DNA of 64,000 nt from Clavaria fumosa. Taxonomy: Eukaryota > Basidiomycota > Agaricomycetes > Agaricales > Clavariaceae. Below are positions 10,288-22,561 of this stretch, piece after piece. The stretch's first letter is position 1. Each line of letters starts with the position of its first letter. Both the position numbers and the translations under genes were made by a program. The stretch covers positions 1,488,001 to 1,552,000 of the forward strand of contig OX637800.1 of NCBI GenBank assembly GCA_951802425.1, written 5' to 3'. The notes under the pieces were generated by a model. It worked only from the letters and a program-made list of their open reading frames with translations. It was not told the origin of the DNA and searched no databases.

Positions 10288-12827
10288 TCATATGCGCGAA
10301 CCGTCAGACCATGTCCCGATTCCGATGGCTGAAATCATCCCTTCAACACTCCTTCCGCCTTGCGGTGCGAAACGCCCGAAGAAGCTCCGAATTTGAGCCT
10401 CTACATCATCTACAGTGCCTTTCATGTCTGGACGAGTGGTTTAGCCAGGGGTGCCAGACGCCGATGGTAGAAAAAAATGATACTTACATTTCTGCGGATC
10501 TGCCGATTATTGCGAAATAGGATGGTTGAGTGTCATGAATATTGAGCGGGAAAGAAGGCAAAAAATGCGGGACTGCTCACTCTTGTCCTTCTGTCTCTGG
10601 GTGTATCTCTGCAAGATCGGCACGACCAACTTCACCGCCTCGTCCGCGACCTGGTCTCTCCACTCCGGCTCGTCGTCCAGCACCCGTGCCAACTTGTGCC
10701 GGTCCGTCACCTCCTCAAGCAAGTCAAAAAACTTCGTCAGCTTCTCCTTGGTCGACGACCGGCCCGTGGCGATCACCGCGCGCTCTTTGGAGTCCTCTGT
10801 GAGCGTCTGGAGCAGCGGCGCGAAGTTCAGGTCGTAGTAGCCCGCTTTCGCCGTGCGGAAACTCGAGTTGAGCAGATCGATGGCGGGCTTGGGGATGTGG
10901 TTCAGCAGAGCGGGCGACCGCGGAGAGATCACGATGTGGCGTAGGAGGTAGGCGACGTTGTTAAGTAGAAATATAGAACCTAATGCAGGACGCTTGTGCA
11001 CTCTGGAGAGCGTGCTCAAGCTAGATACGAGGGTGGTGATCACGTCAACTGTTGAAGGGATAGTCATCTCATGGAACAGCCGTCGTTGCTTCAGCTACTC
11101 ACATGTAAAATGTTCTACTATGACTTTCTTGTCGCCCTCACCGGGCTTGAGTGTTCTTCCCAGCGTGACGCCTTCGCCCATCTTCCAGTTTCCGTCACCC
11201 AGCGTTAGCAACGCTATACTGACAGCTTCGAGTACCTCGGGCAGCCTGTTTAGGTAGTCAACCGTCTGCAGGGAAAATAAATCGCCATTCCATCAGCCCA
11301 GAGGAAAAAGAATTGGAACCGTCACACACCGACACAGCGAAATCGGCGATGCTCGTCGTATCCGGGCCGAGGGTCTTCCCCGAGGCAGTAGCCCTGATGT
11401 CTGCCAATAACTCTGGGAAGCTGCGCAAGCACACCGCGCGAAGTGCGTGCACCCCGTCCCTCAGCTCGTCTCGACGCGTGCCGGAGGCGGAGTTGCCCAC
11501 GTCCCCGCATCGCGCGTGGATGTCCTCCCAGCGTGGCAGAAGCGGAGCGAGCGAGTCAAACGAGGAGAGCACGAGGAACGTGTGCCTGTGGAGCGAGCGC
11601 TTGATCAGCGCGAGGAGCGCAGAGTTGGTGTTGGAGAAGAGCGTGAGGAGAGGCGCCAGGAAGTTGTTGTACGTCAGAGCTAGGTCGGAGGGGGTTTGTA
11701 GTGGTGCCAAATCCAGGAGATATTGGTATTCGCTCTGTTGTACGATTGAGGATGAATGCACAGTCCTGAAGGCGCAAGCAGATGGAAAAAAAATACCTCT
11801 GCGACGGTCAACAAGTTCGCGACCCATTTGCCTAACTCCCTTCCAGCTGCAACGCCATCCATGTTATCTGCCCGATCGACTACCCGCTTCCCCTGCACCT
11901 CCAGACATTTCCGAGCCCAAGTGCCGCGCATGTCCGCGTACCCGCGCTGCGCGTCCTTAAGTGTTGCAAGGATGATCTGCGCTGCCGGGTGGGACGGATG
12001 CGTCGAGGGCAATGGCAATGTCCGCAGGAAGCCAACAATCGTTACCAGTGTGACGAGGAGAGAGGGCGGAAATGCGCAGACGGCATCTGCGCCTGGCACA
12101 GGCAGAGACCCCGTCGATGCCTCGGCGACGAGTTTCGTGTATAGCAGAGTGAGTTTCTTCGCACCGGTTTCTATGAGACGCGCCTGTACAAATGACACTG
12201 GGGGCTCGTCAATGGGCCTCAAAAAGAATAGGCACGTAGCCGGGAGACGAACCGTGTCGCGTGAGTCCCGATCTGCGGTCTTGAAAACAATGCTGGCATT
12301 CAACCGCTCCAGCGCATCTTTGTAAGTATTGAGGTCTTCGATCTGCGGGCTGCACGAGAGGTCATGAAGAGCAGAGGTGTAGACGCGGTATAGAACTCGC
12401 CCTTTCAGGATGAGTGCCTCCTCCGCTGCGATCCCTTCTTGATTGCTGGCAACCTCATCAATCTTAAGCAATGCTTTCTCGATGTCTAGAAGAAAGGTAG
12501 GATCAGGAGGATGTGAGATTGGAGTTTCGATGCGCCCGAACGTACTGTTTGCGCGCCGGTTTAAGATTTGCGTCGAATCGTACAGAGGTCGTATCGACTT
12601 TTCGAGCTTAGCAAGTCGCGTGTCGAAACTAGCAAGGATGGCTAGTAGGCTGAGCGGCCTGACCTCTTGAATGACGTATATAATTAATACTCACCTGTCA
12701 TACGCTGAGATATTTGGCGGGTCTTGTTCAGGTTCTGCTCGAGCTGAGGTGAAAGGTTAGATATGAGGCGAGGCTGTCAACACAAATATCCCTTCACCAA
12801 CTCAATTTCTGCGCTCTCATCGTCCAT
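10288..12827 (-). CDS. EXO70: Exocyst complex component Exo70
   Basis: Exo70 is the exocyst subunit that tethers secretory vesicles at the plasma membrane by binding PI(4,5)P2 and Rho GTPases. The start is MDDESAEIEL (ATG at 12827, 30-nt exon), followed after a short intron by LEQNLNKTRQISQRMT. Further on come LLKIDEVASNQEGIAAEEALILKG, YKDALERLNASI, RLIETGAKKLTLLYTKLV, GYADMRG, VVDRADNMDGVAAGRELGKWV, HTFLVLSSFDSLAPLLPRW, RPALGSIFLLNN, FRTAKAGYYDLNFAPL and KEKLTKFFDLLEEV. The last exons read K-D-K joined to NPQKY, then M-K-G-T and VEAQIRSFF, closing near 10288. One intron (12350-12400) begins GCGAGT and so is GC-AG. It contains no stop, so retention cannot be excluded. Confidence 0.88.
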
Positions 12828-13429
12828 GATGCCCGGATTCGGTTCTCGTCAACATTCGCAGGTGTTGAGGCAGAAGCTGAGGACAGCGAGCGAAATCACT
12901 GTAATGAGACTAGACACGAGCTTGACCATTGCAATGCACAGCACAGGATTGATGATATAATTGCTCTACAGTACTCGGATATTGACACGTCTACAAGCTA
13001 CTGTCGGACTACGCATCATGGACAGTGGCAAACGCACTCGCAATTGCCATGAGCATCTTACCGCGATTGAATTCGCCGTAACCCGCCGTGTGGGATATGA
13101 CAACGCCTCAGAAAAGCCCCAGCCCGTCCCTTTCTGAAGTAACAAGGTATCGGTGCCAGACGGGCAATGTCAGCGCCGCCCCACGAACGCAGACGTCGGG
13201 GTCGAGCTCATCTCACTGCACCAAAGGCTATCATCACCGGCGTGTTTGATTGTGGAAGAATCAGAGGGAAAAGAAGAATTGGTCCGGCGAGCGGTGTATA
13301 TAATACCAGTTCTCTCACGGTCACATGATGTAAATACCAGTTCTCTCACGATCACATGACATTTGGGTCACTGCTCAGTGTAATGGACGGGGGAGTCGGG
13401 TACTCGGCCGCGCGTGGCCTCCAACTCCA
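12828..13429. promoter_or_regulatory. Exo70 upstream region with a 26-bp direct repeat
   Basis: This is the only space upstream of the Exo70 start, so the promoter should lie here. At about 13303-13361 the segment accagttctctcacg followed by a-or-g and tcacatga occurs twice, about 29 bp apart, next to a TATATAATA stretch. I see no coding sequence. Confidence 0.3.
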
Positions 13430-13670
13430 ACTCCAACAATGTCAACTAGTCTCGCAATGCTTGCACTTCCCGGTCTTGGGCAGCTCCTTCCTGTAACGCG
13501 CGCATCTCTTCCCTGTGCCGTTCGGACAATTCCAAGATCTCTTTTCGTAGCTCGAGTCCTGCCGCCGTATCCGGAACGCTCTTCCCCTCCATAACCATTT
13601 CCTTCTGTATCAGCAACTCCTACTGGGCCATTCCCAAGAAGACGTCGCAGTATGGCATGAGCATGTCAGC
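13430..13670 (-). pseudogene. Fragment of an AIG1-like GTPase coiled-coil (relic F)
   Basis: The minus strand encodes pieces that match GTPase A/B: LLIQKEM, EGKSVPDTAAGLELRKEILELSERHREEMRALQE and a short AAQDRE segment. At the DNA level it aligns with 47070-47330, but about 36 and 12 nt are missing and a stop interrupts the start of the matching part. No G domain is present. It is an isolated, truncated copy 33 kb from the intact genes. Confidence 0.8.
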
Positions 13671-16600
13671 TCACAGCGACGCATCCCAGAGCGTATACTA
13701 GCACTCGCACAAGCACCACAGTCGCCCCACCAAGATGCAAGCCCAACACGGCCCGCTCTCTTTCCGCGCCCCGCACTATCCCCGTCTCGCGCCTTTGCTC
13801 GCGGCCTAGCCCCCGCCGCATCCACATCCGTCATCCCAACCGTACCCGCCCTCGCACGGACTGGGATCCAGGGGCGACAACGGGGGTGGGACTGCGGGCA
13901 GAGCTAGGCACCACGCGGCGGCATCGCGATCACGCCATGGTTCAGTAACTGCACATCTACAAAAGCATATGCACGACCCCGGACGGCCTGGTGCGGACGA
14001 GAGAGAGACGGAGGTTGAGGTTGAGGTTGAAGAGCCCGTACGTTCCCCCCATCCTTTCCCTTTCCCCTATCTATAAAAATATGAATCAGACTAAGTTAAT
14101 CAAGTCAATCGAAAATATCACAATGATAACCGCCAACCGACCCATCCACACGACGACGTCACACCATCACGGCACACACGCATACCACATCTCCCAACCT
14201 CACGCATCATACGCACAACGTGGCTGCTCGTGTCGCCGCACGCACTGACATTGCTCTTGCTCAAGGCGTGTCGGTGGCTGTCCGTTGACCCTGCTCTCGC
14301 AGAGACTCTGCGCAACTTGTATTGCGTGTATGCACGCCGAACTAGGGTATGAGAGCTTATGATACTAGTGCATTGGGCACAGGCTTCAGTGGGAGACAAC
14401 CCGGAGAGAGTGGATTATTTTGTCGCTGCATTATCGGTGTGTCTGTCCATCCTTCCTCCCCCAACTCCAAGTCTAACCCACAAATATTTCACATAAAGCC
14501 ACTGGATGGATGCACGGATGCACGCACCACCGGTCAACACCGACAGGCCTGCAATGTCTGTACCTGACGACGGGGCTACTGGGGCTGCGGTGGGTGTATT
14601 ATGCACCGCTGTCGATGCTGAGGCGGCGCTGCACGCGATACGTTGGCCCGCCACGGAGGTGAGGTTGCACGTCCGGGGTATTGGATGGTTGGAAGGAGCG
14701 GCTTAGGCAAGGGTCAGTGGTGGTGGTGTGGGGTTGGATATCAGCCCCAGGCGTGTTGAGCAGTCGTGGGCAGTTGTCCGTGCTGCAGTCGGGCGGTGCA
14801 GTTGTGTGTGACCAGTAACTTTGTGGTGGGAGCCTGGAGGAACGTTGAAGATGGAGGCGTGATGTCACGCCTCATTTCCAAGCTCGTCTGCGTGTCTCCT
14901 GACGCTCTGCCCTTCACCCATGGCATATCAGCTCGGAATGACTGAAGAATGTCCGGACTACGGATGTAGGCGGATGATGGCGGTGCATCATTAGGCGTTT
15001 GGCAAAGTCTACGTCAGTATGTGCGAGATTCCTCGCCTGTGTATGGATACAAGGTGAGAGTTATAGAAACCATCTAGGAAACGTTCTTTCTAAATGCTCA
15101 TTCTGTCGTTTCGATAACGGACGGTGTCAGTAATTTTTGTGAAGGACAGGAAGGCACAAGTCTGAGCTTTGATTTCGAGCCGAGCTTGCCTTATGCCCTT
15201 CCCTCGTCTCGCTGATATGAGACGTTCCTTGTGTATTCCACTCTCTTTGCGGAAAGGAGGCGCTACGAACAGCCAGATGTCAACGGACTGACGAATGTCC
15301 TAATCCCAGGCTCTGGGCCAAGGGCCGGAAAAAGCAGCTTCGCCATGCAGCGAGACAGAAAATACTCCAATCCACAATCCTCCTGCAACCAACAGAGCTC
15401 TTATCGTTTTTAAGTTCGCAGTGACAACTCTCAGATTCTTCCAACACCAGGGTTGAAGCTGACGATAGCCTCTCTGTTGACTATCATGAACTTGCACGAT
15501 TCTTCAACAGCACAGATGACGCCTCTATCTACCCTTGCACACCACACTACAATCTTTGGCTGCATAATCGCAGATTACACAGTACGTCAATATAGCCATC
15601 ACTTAGAATATTCTCGCCCAAATATCTACAGCTTGCCACAACCACTAGCACAAATCAAATAATGGTGCAAGCGCACGAGGGAGTCCAAGCAATTCAGGGG
15701 CGCGTGAAGGTAACCCTTCCTTGCCACTCCAAGGTTCGCTTTCGCATATAACTGCTCCAGGTCACAAAAGGCGATGGACGTCTTCTCACAATCTCGTTCC
15801 GCCTTTCTTTTCGGAGAATACTTGCTTTGAGCCTCCTAAGGTGACGGAAATACTGCCGACGCTTTTACGAATGGCGCAATCGACAGGGACTAAAGATTTT
15901 GGTGACTTCAAAGGTCCGTATCGTTGATTTATTGACGTGCACTTTGTCGACGTTGCCTTCCAGCCGGCCCAGGAGGTGCGAGTGGTCAAGGTGGATCATT
16001 CACATTAAAAATGCCACACAAAGGCCTACGCCTTTGGAGAACCGAAGGTCAGCTTATCATCACATGCCCTATTGTCAGGATGATAATGATGTCGTAGCAG
16101 TTGGACTTGGCGGTCGGGGTGGCGAGAGCGGGTAGATATGCTAGGGCGGGCGGGTCTGTTGAAGTGTGATACCCTGGGAATGCTGCGTCGTAATTCAATT
16201 TTCGGCCCGAGACACCTCGGCTGACGTGAGTACTAGGTCTTCCGGCCATTTCGCGCATTCACATTCGTCCTGTAGCTTGATTGTAACAGTGTTATCTGAA
16301 GACGATTGGCTATCGCAGGCATTCTTGAAAGCTTGTTCAATCCTGGAATATAGACCCTTTTTCGACCATTGGCGCACTCACGAGCAGTATGTGCAGCTTC
16401 TGTATTGGAAGCACTTCAGTCGTCCCTAACAAGTACCGTTTCCAGCATGCGATGTGTTGTACACGACGCAAACGTGCTGGTATGTTGCTGCGCCGCGCCT
16501 CTTCTTTCTCTTTCACCGTGTACCTGGACGACACGAGTCGAGCGCTGAATGATCAGTCAGAATTGGACTTGGACTTGGAAAGCTGGCTGTGCTGCAATGG

Positions 16601-17480
16601 AACCGAATGTCAAGTCACTCATCTTTTGCTAGGGCCTTAAGAATATAGGAGATACGAGCGTGTTCAGTAGGCAACAGTGAAATGGCTACAAACCCATCGA
16701 ACCCACCTGCAGGAGAAAAATTTGCTTGCAGTGGGCCAAGGTGGTACAGGTGGCGGAAGGAAAGGTGGAGGGGCAGGTGAAGGTGAAGGTGGCAACGTCG
16801 ATACCTCGGAATTAGTTGTTTCGAGGTCACGCGAATACGCGACGTGACTTGGAGGAAATGTATCTGGATGCGATATGGTTACAGTCTGCCTAAGGCACAT
16901 TCAGTAATTTCCCTTCTTCCTGATGTGCCACCAGTGTTGGTGACAGTGGCAGGGATGCTCCTGGTGCAGTTGGTGCACCAGTACCAGCACCAGCACTGGC
17001 TTTGGTGAGAGCACCTGCCCCCTGACACAACCCTGCTGCCCTTGCTGCTTACACTGCCTCAGAACATCTGCCTTGTTGTTGAGTTGCCCTTGTACATTGC
17101 TCTTGTCCTCTCATGTTGTGTAATTGGGCCCTTCTCTATTCTCTTTTCTTTTTCTCTGGGGTAGTTGGTAATGGAAGAACAAGAAGGATGTCATGATGGA
17201 CATGAGAATCAAGTTGATTGACATGATGTGGTGATATTGCCTCATTGCAGACTTGCCTGATTGACTCTAAAATTATTAATTAATGTAATAGCTTTTGAAT
17301 CACACATAGTTAATAATGAGAAAACACATACCCTCCTCACCCAATTTATTGCCAAAGGAATTTCTTTTGGTATTTGGTGTCAGAGTGAATTATACAAGTT
17401 ACATTTGACAAATCCCCATAATGGTGTTCCTATCAACATGAAATAGAATCACAGTAGGTGACAGGGGTTAAATTGGAAGA
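13671..17480. other. 3.8 kb without a recognised gene
   Basis: Many short frames exist on both strands, but none carries a motif I recognise and none is clearly longer than chance. CpG is normal to about 16.9 kb, so this is not old repeat DNA. A Pro/Ser-rich low-complexity stretch lies near 16.66-16.80 kb (minus). From 16.9 kb onward the sequence turns CpG-poor like the adjacent NLR2 flank. A small multi-exon gene or ncRNA could be present; RNA-seq would settle this. Confidence 0.4.
14397..14465 (+). repeat. ~70-bp repeat shared with the window's right end
   Basis: The segment from acaacccggagagagtgg through the TTTTGTCGCTGCATT core to the tgtctgtccat segment recurs, reverse-complemented, at about 63930-64000 with only a few differences. 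The match stops near 14465. At the other end it runs off the window. It is probably the end of a dispersed repeat whose identity I cannot tell. Confidence 0.65.
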
Positions 17481-17489
17481 ACTATTCAG

Positions 17490-17640
17490 ATCATGGCAAA
17501 AGGGATCAAGCTCCTCCCTGGCATCATACCATACTTAAGACCCCTCATGAAAACCACTCAAGATGATGTTGGATGTAGCAATAGCAAGTTCCTCTGTGGC
17601 ATCATACCACATCTCAGACTCTTCATGTCAGGGTGGATGG
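17490..17640 (-). pseudogene. Out-of-frame C-terminal tail of NLR2
   Basis: The minus strand, in a frame different from NLR2's last codons, encodes EESEMWYDATEELAIATSN and, after a stop, VWYDAREELDPF. This is the acidic tail found in frame in NLR1. In NLR2 the TPR array ends in VLGIHPP and a stop, so a junction inside the last repeat removed the tail from the protein. The DNA similarity to NLR1 continues ~90 bp into the 3' flank. Confidence 0.8.
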
Positions 17641-20600
17641 ATGCCCAACACTTTCTTGAAGGCTTCCATGACATGAACTTGCAGCTCCTCTGCTTCATTG
17701 TGCTTCCCCTGAGCTGAATATGCCAATGCCAAATTGTTAATGCTTGTCAGAGTGTCTGGATGTTCTGGGCCAAGCACACTCTTCCTGGCTTCCATAACAT
17801 GAACTTGCAGATCCTCTGCTTCATTGTGCTTCCCCTGCACTGAATATGTCAATGCCAAATTGTTAATGCTTGTCATAGTGGATGGATGTTCTGGGCCAAG
17901 CACTCTCTTGCTGGCTTCCATGACATGAACTTGAAGCTCCTCTGCTATATTGTATTTCCCCTGAGCTGAATATGTGGATGCCAAATTGTTAATGCTTCCC
18001 AGAGAGTCTGGATGTTCTAGGCCAAGCACTCTCTTCCTTGCTTCCATGACATGAACTTGCAGCTCCTCTGCTTCATTGTATTTCCCCTGAGCTGAACATG
18101 TTGATGCCAAATTGTTAATACTTCTCAGAGTGTCTGGATGTTCTAGGCCAAGCACTCTCTTGCTGGCTTCCATGACATGAACTTGCAGCTCCTCTGCTTC
18201 ATTGTGCTTCCCCTGAGCTGCATATGTGAATGCCAAATTGTTAATGCTTGTTAAAGTGTCTGGATGTTCTGGGCCAAGCACTCTCTTCCTGGCTTCCATG
18301 ACATGAACTTGCAGCTCCTCTGCTTCATTGTATTTCCCCTGAGCTGAATATGTTGATGCCAAATTGTTAATACTTCTCAGAGTGTCTGGATGTTCTAGGC
18401 CAAGCACTCTCTTGCTGGCTTCCATGACATGAACTTGCAGCTCCTCTGCTTCATTGTGCTTCCCCTGAGCTGCATATGTGAATGCCAAATTGTTAATGTT
18501 TGTCAGAGTGGATGGATGTTCTGGGCCAAGCACTCTCTTCAAGGCTTCCATGACATGAACTTGCAGCTCCTCTGCTTCATTGTGCTTCCCCTGAGCTGCA
18601 TATGTGTATGCCAAATTGTTAATGTTCATCAGAGTGTTTGGATGTTCTGGGCCGAGCACTCTCTTGCTGACTTCCATAAAATGAACTTGCAGATTCCCTG
18701 CTTCATTGTGCTTCCCCTGAGCTGAATATGTCAATGCCAAATTGTTAATGCTTCCCAGAGTGTCTGGATGTTCTAGGCCAAGCACTCTCTTGCTGGCTTC
18801 CATGACATGAACTTGCAGCTCCTCTGCTTTATTGTATTTCCCCTGAGCTGAATATGTGGATGCCAAATTGTTAATGCTTCCCAGAGTGTCTGGATGTTCT
18901 AGGCCAAGCACACTTTTCCTGGCTTCCATGACATGAACTTGCAGCTCCTCTGCTTCATTGTATTTCCCCTGAGCTGAACATGTAGATGCCAAATTGTTAA
19001 TGCTTGTCATAGTGGATGGATGTTCTGGGCCAAGCACTCTCTTGCTGGCTTCCATGACATGAACTTGAAGCTCCTCTGCTTCATTGTGCTTCCCCTGATG
19101 TGAATATGTCAATGCCAAATTGTTAATGCTTGTCAGAGTGTCTGGATGTTCTGGGCCAAGCACTCTCTTCCTGGCCTCCATGACATGAACTTGCAGCTCC
19201 TCTGCTTCATTGTGCTTCCCCTGAGTTGAATATGTGTATGCCAAATTGTTGATGCTTCTCAGAGTGAATGGATGTTTTGGGCCAAGCACTCTCTTGCTGG
19301 CTTCCATGACATGAACTTGCAGCTCCTCTGCTTGATTGTATTTCCCCTGAGCTGAATATGTCAATGCCAAATTGTCAATGCTTGTTAAAGTGTCTGGATG
19401 TTCTGGGCCAAGCACTCTCTTCCTGGCTTCCATGACATGAACTTGCCGCTCCTCTGCTTCATTGTATTTCCCCTGAGCTGAACATGTGGATGCCAAATTG
19501 TTAATGCTTCTCAGAGTGAATGGATGTTCTGGGCCAAGCACTCTCTTGCTGGCTTCCATGACATGAACTTGTAGCTCCTCTGCTTCATTGTGCTTCCCCT
19601 GAGCTGAATATGTCAATGCCAAATTGTTAATGCTTCTCAGAGTGTCTGGATGTTCTAGGCCAAGCACTCTCTTCCTGGCTTCCATGACATGAACCTGCAG
19701 CTCCTCTGCTTCATTGTGCTTCCCCTGAGCTGAATATGTCATTGCCAAATTGTTAATGCTTCCCAGAGTGTCTGGATGTTCTAGGCCAAGCACTCTCTTG
19801 CTGGCTTCCATGACATGAACTTGTAGCTCCTCTGCTTCATTGTGTTTCCCCTGAGCTGAATATGTGGATGCCATATTGTTAATGCTTGTCAGAGTGAATG
19901 AATGTTCTGGGCCAAGCACTCTCTTGCTGGTTTCCATGACATGAACTTGCAGCTCCTTTGCTTCATTGTGCTTCCCCTGAGCTGAATATATGGATGCCAA
20001 ATTGTTAATGCTTCTCAGAGTGAATGGATGTTCTGGGCCAAGCTCCCTCCTCTGGCTTTCCATTGCACATACAGAAACCTCCTCTGCATCCTTAAATGAT
20101 CCATTCTCATAGTACACTACTTCCAGTTTTGCCCATCTTTCAGCATCCTCAATTGCATATTCTCTTTGTATATGTAAGTTCATCTTTTTTATGTGTGGCA
20201 GTAGTGATTGACGAAAGGCATAGTCAGAGCTGTCTTTCCCATCTGTGATTGAGTGGCACACCAAAGTGTCAACAGCAATATATTTCGACTGTTTCTCCTC
20301 TTCAGAACACCTGTCTTGGCACCACAGATGTACCAGTGGATGCATGGAGTACAGTCTTCCAGAGCTGCTGCATTTCACAAGTGAAAATGATGTCAACAGC
20401 TCAATTGCTTTCCTAAAAATGAAATTGTCCCAGTTTCCTGCATGGTCAATATGCAATATGTTGGACCAAGCCACTGAATCCTTCTGCAACTGCTCCCAGC
20501 TACTTCTTGCATTGTTTTTTTGTGACCCACCCAAAGCCATTTCTTTGGCAGCAATTCTGAACATCATTTCTGGAATGTTTTCATGATGGAGGCAGGCGAA

Positions 20601-21918
20601 TATCTGTAGCAGGAGAAGTGCACTTGAAGCTGCTTGGGCCTCCCCTCTTTTGCTCCTGCCATGTGCCCTGGCTTCTATCTCTGTAACTGACAGTTCCCAT
20701 GTCCCATAAACTGCTTGCCCATAGTTGGGTGACCCTCTGAATGAAGGATTATCCAACAGCTCTTGGTGGTGTCTCTCATACTGTTCAAGGTAATCCCCAA
20801 GATCACACAGCCCACTTGCAATGGATGCACCAGCTTGGTCAACAGCTAGAGGCAAGTAGCATAAGGTGGCTACAATAGAGCATGCTATCTGCCTCAGTTC
20901 ACCAGTAGTATCATTGCAATGGCTTGCTCCCAGAAGGAGAGTGATTGCTTCCTCCTCCCCCATCTTGTCAACTTCAATTGAGTCTCGAGGATTTACCAGT
21001 CCATGCATGACTGGATTCCGGCTGGTGATGAGTACATTGCCTCGGTTGTTTGCAGGGATATAATTCTTCACAGTATCAGGGTCTCTTGCATTATCATAAA
21101 CAAGCAACCACTCCTGTCTCATCCTAGATATCCATGAGAGAATCGAGCGCACAGAGTTCTCAACTCCAGATGCTTGGGCAGCATGATCATGAGCAATATC
21201 TTTGATAGACTGCTCAAATGTCTCGGGGTTGGTTGCATCAATCCAGAAGACTCGCCAGAACCTGATCAGAATGGTAAGTAATCAAACAATGTAGTACGAT
21301 GTCAGTCAACGCACAACTTTGGATTTTCCTCAATGAACTTCAGACAAATCTGAGTCTTGCCAATACCACCCATTCCATGGAGGAGAAAGAGCCGTCTAGG
21401 AAGAAATTGTCCCTCACGCGAGCCAAAATGACTTTTGAGTTTCTCGAGGTATGACTTCTGCCCGGCGAAAATTGGGCTGGGGGAGGGCATCCCTTTGAAT
21501 GTGACTTGTGACTGGAACTGTGCAGAAGAGGGAGAATCAAACAGGGCTACATTGGCAAGTCAGGCCAGTCAGGTCAAGTATACAGGGGTTCATTCATTCA
21601 AGCTCACTTTGATGGATGTGGAGTGCACCGATGGTGAGGTTATGAGACCCGACATCTCTAGCATCTACAACAGTTTTTTGGATATTGGGGGAGAGATAAG
21701 CTTCTCACATAAACTCACATATAGTTGAGTGATCATAAGTCTGTTGCACAACCAAGGACACTGGTGGCATGCCAGTCACCCTCTCAGTGTCTGCAAGAGA
21801 TTGGGCTAAGTGAAATCAAACGGCCCTCCAACCTTGCAAACCACTCACTTGCTGTAGTAATACTGGTATGATCTTCATTTCGTGATGGTAAATCCTCACG
21901 AGTGATACCCTGTGCCAT
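17628..21918 (-). CDS. NB-ARC/TPR (NLR-like STAND) receptor, complete (NLR2)
   Basis: I model five exons (21918-21849, 21790-21719, 21664-21608, 21546-21315, 21261-17628); all phases close and give 1,354 residues. Residues 1-85 (starting MAQGITRED, later DVGSHNLTIGALHIHQ) form a short N-terminal region without a known effector domain. The Walker A motif GMGGIGKT is at about 124-131. The region after the last intron reads FWRVFWIDATNPETFEQ, then the Walker B-like LLVYDN, the sensor-like GNVLITSRNP and LPLAVDQAGA. Nineteen 42-residue TPR repeats follow, then a truncated end. Ligand-driven ATP-dependent oligomerisation is the known mode of such proteins; the ligand is unknown. It is an inverted paralogue of NLR1. 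The start is inferred from phase and splice sites. Confidence 0.85.
17650..20050 (-). repeat. 19 x 126-bp TPR-coding tandem array in NLR2
   Basis: There are nineteen units of 42 codons plus the first residues of a twentieth. Units 13-14 and 15-16 repeat an alternating pattern (FTYAAQG then ST[YC]SAQG), suggesting recent two-unit duplication. The last helix alternates between E-A-S-K-R and E-A-R-K-R, unlike NLR1. CpG is very rare, but the frame is open. Confidence 0.9.
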
Positions 21919-22561
21919 GAGTGAGGGGTGCAGCAGCACGAAATGTTGAGGGCGACGAGGATTCGAGCTTATCGATGGCTCAGAGCAGGATCCGCACGCA
22001 CACACACTGCAGTACATGATGTGACATGCGGTACATTGATATGTGACACTGACATCGATCAGAATCAGTCTCGTGACTCAGAATAGCGCGCATGTGACGC
22101 GGCGGCGATGTTTGATGACGCCCTTGTGATGTTTATGTCTACAGTACATGCGTCTTGCAGCAGCCTGAAAGCCGTCTTATACCCGGAGCTAATCGGCGAG
22201 TTGATGGCGACAAGGGCCCAACGTTGTTGGTTCAGCGGTCTAGCGGATCCCACAACCTGAAGAAACAACATGATGAACCGTGAGATGTAACGAAGCCACG
22301 ATAAGAGATGTAACGAAGCTACAATAAGAGGAACCAAGGTAAGTCCCTACGATATCCATTAATAATGACTGACTCTTATTATCCATTCGTTCGATCCGTA
22401 AAAATTTTATATTCTGAACTTACAACCCTGGTCTTCGACCTATCGATTCTGTGCATAATATGCCTTCCTATCACTTGTCATGACGCCACGGCGAATATTG
22501 ACACCTATAATGACGTTACTGACAATCAGACCAACGACACCGGCATCGAAACCACAAGGAT
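21919..22561. promoter_or_regulatory. Shared upstream region of NLR2 (-) and GTPase unit D (+)
   Basis: About 640 bp separate the inferred NLR2 start from the D unit, which run divergently. The stretch 22496-22562 (TTGACACCTATAATGACG... to ...GGCATCGAAACCACA) recurs on the opposite strand at about 63628-63695. It translates in both places as DTYNDVTxNQTNDTGIETT, so it may be an exon of an unrecognised gene. No other coding signal is clear. Confidence 0.35.

Noticed and set aside
11313..12325. Plus-strand frames of about 190-215 codons
   Set aside because: Antisense shadows of Exo70 exons.
21784..22337. Minus-strand frames read as one long N-terminal effector domain of NLR2
   Set aside because: Only the part from 21918 joins in phase to the P-loop exon; the sequence upstream has no matching splice sites or known domain.
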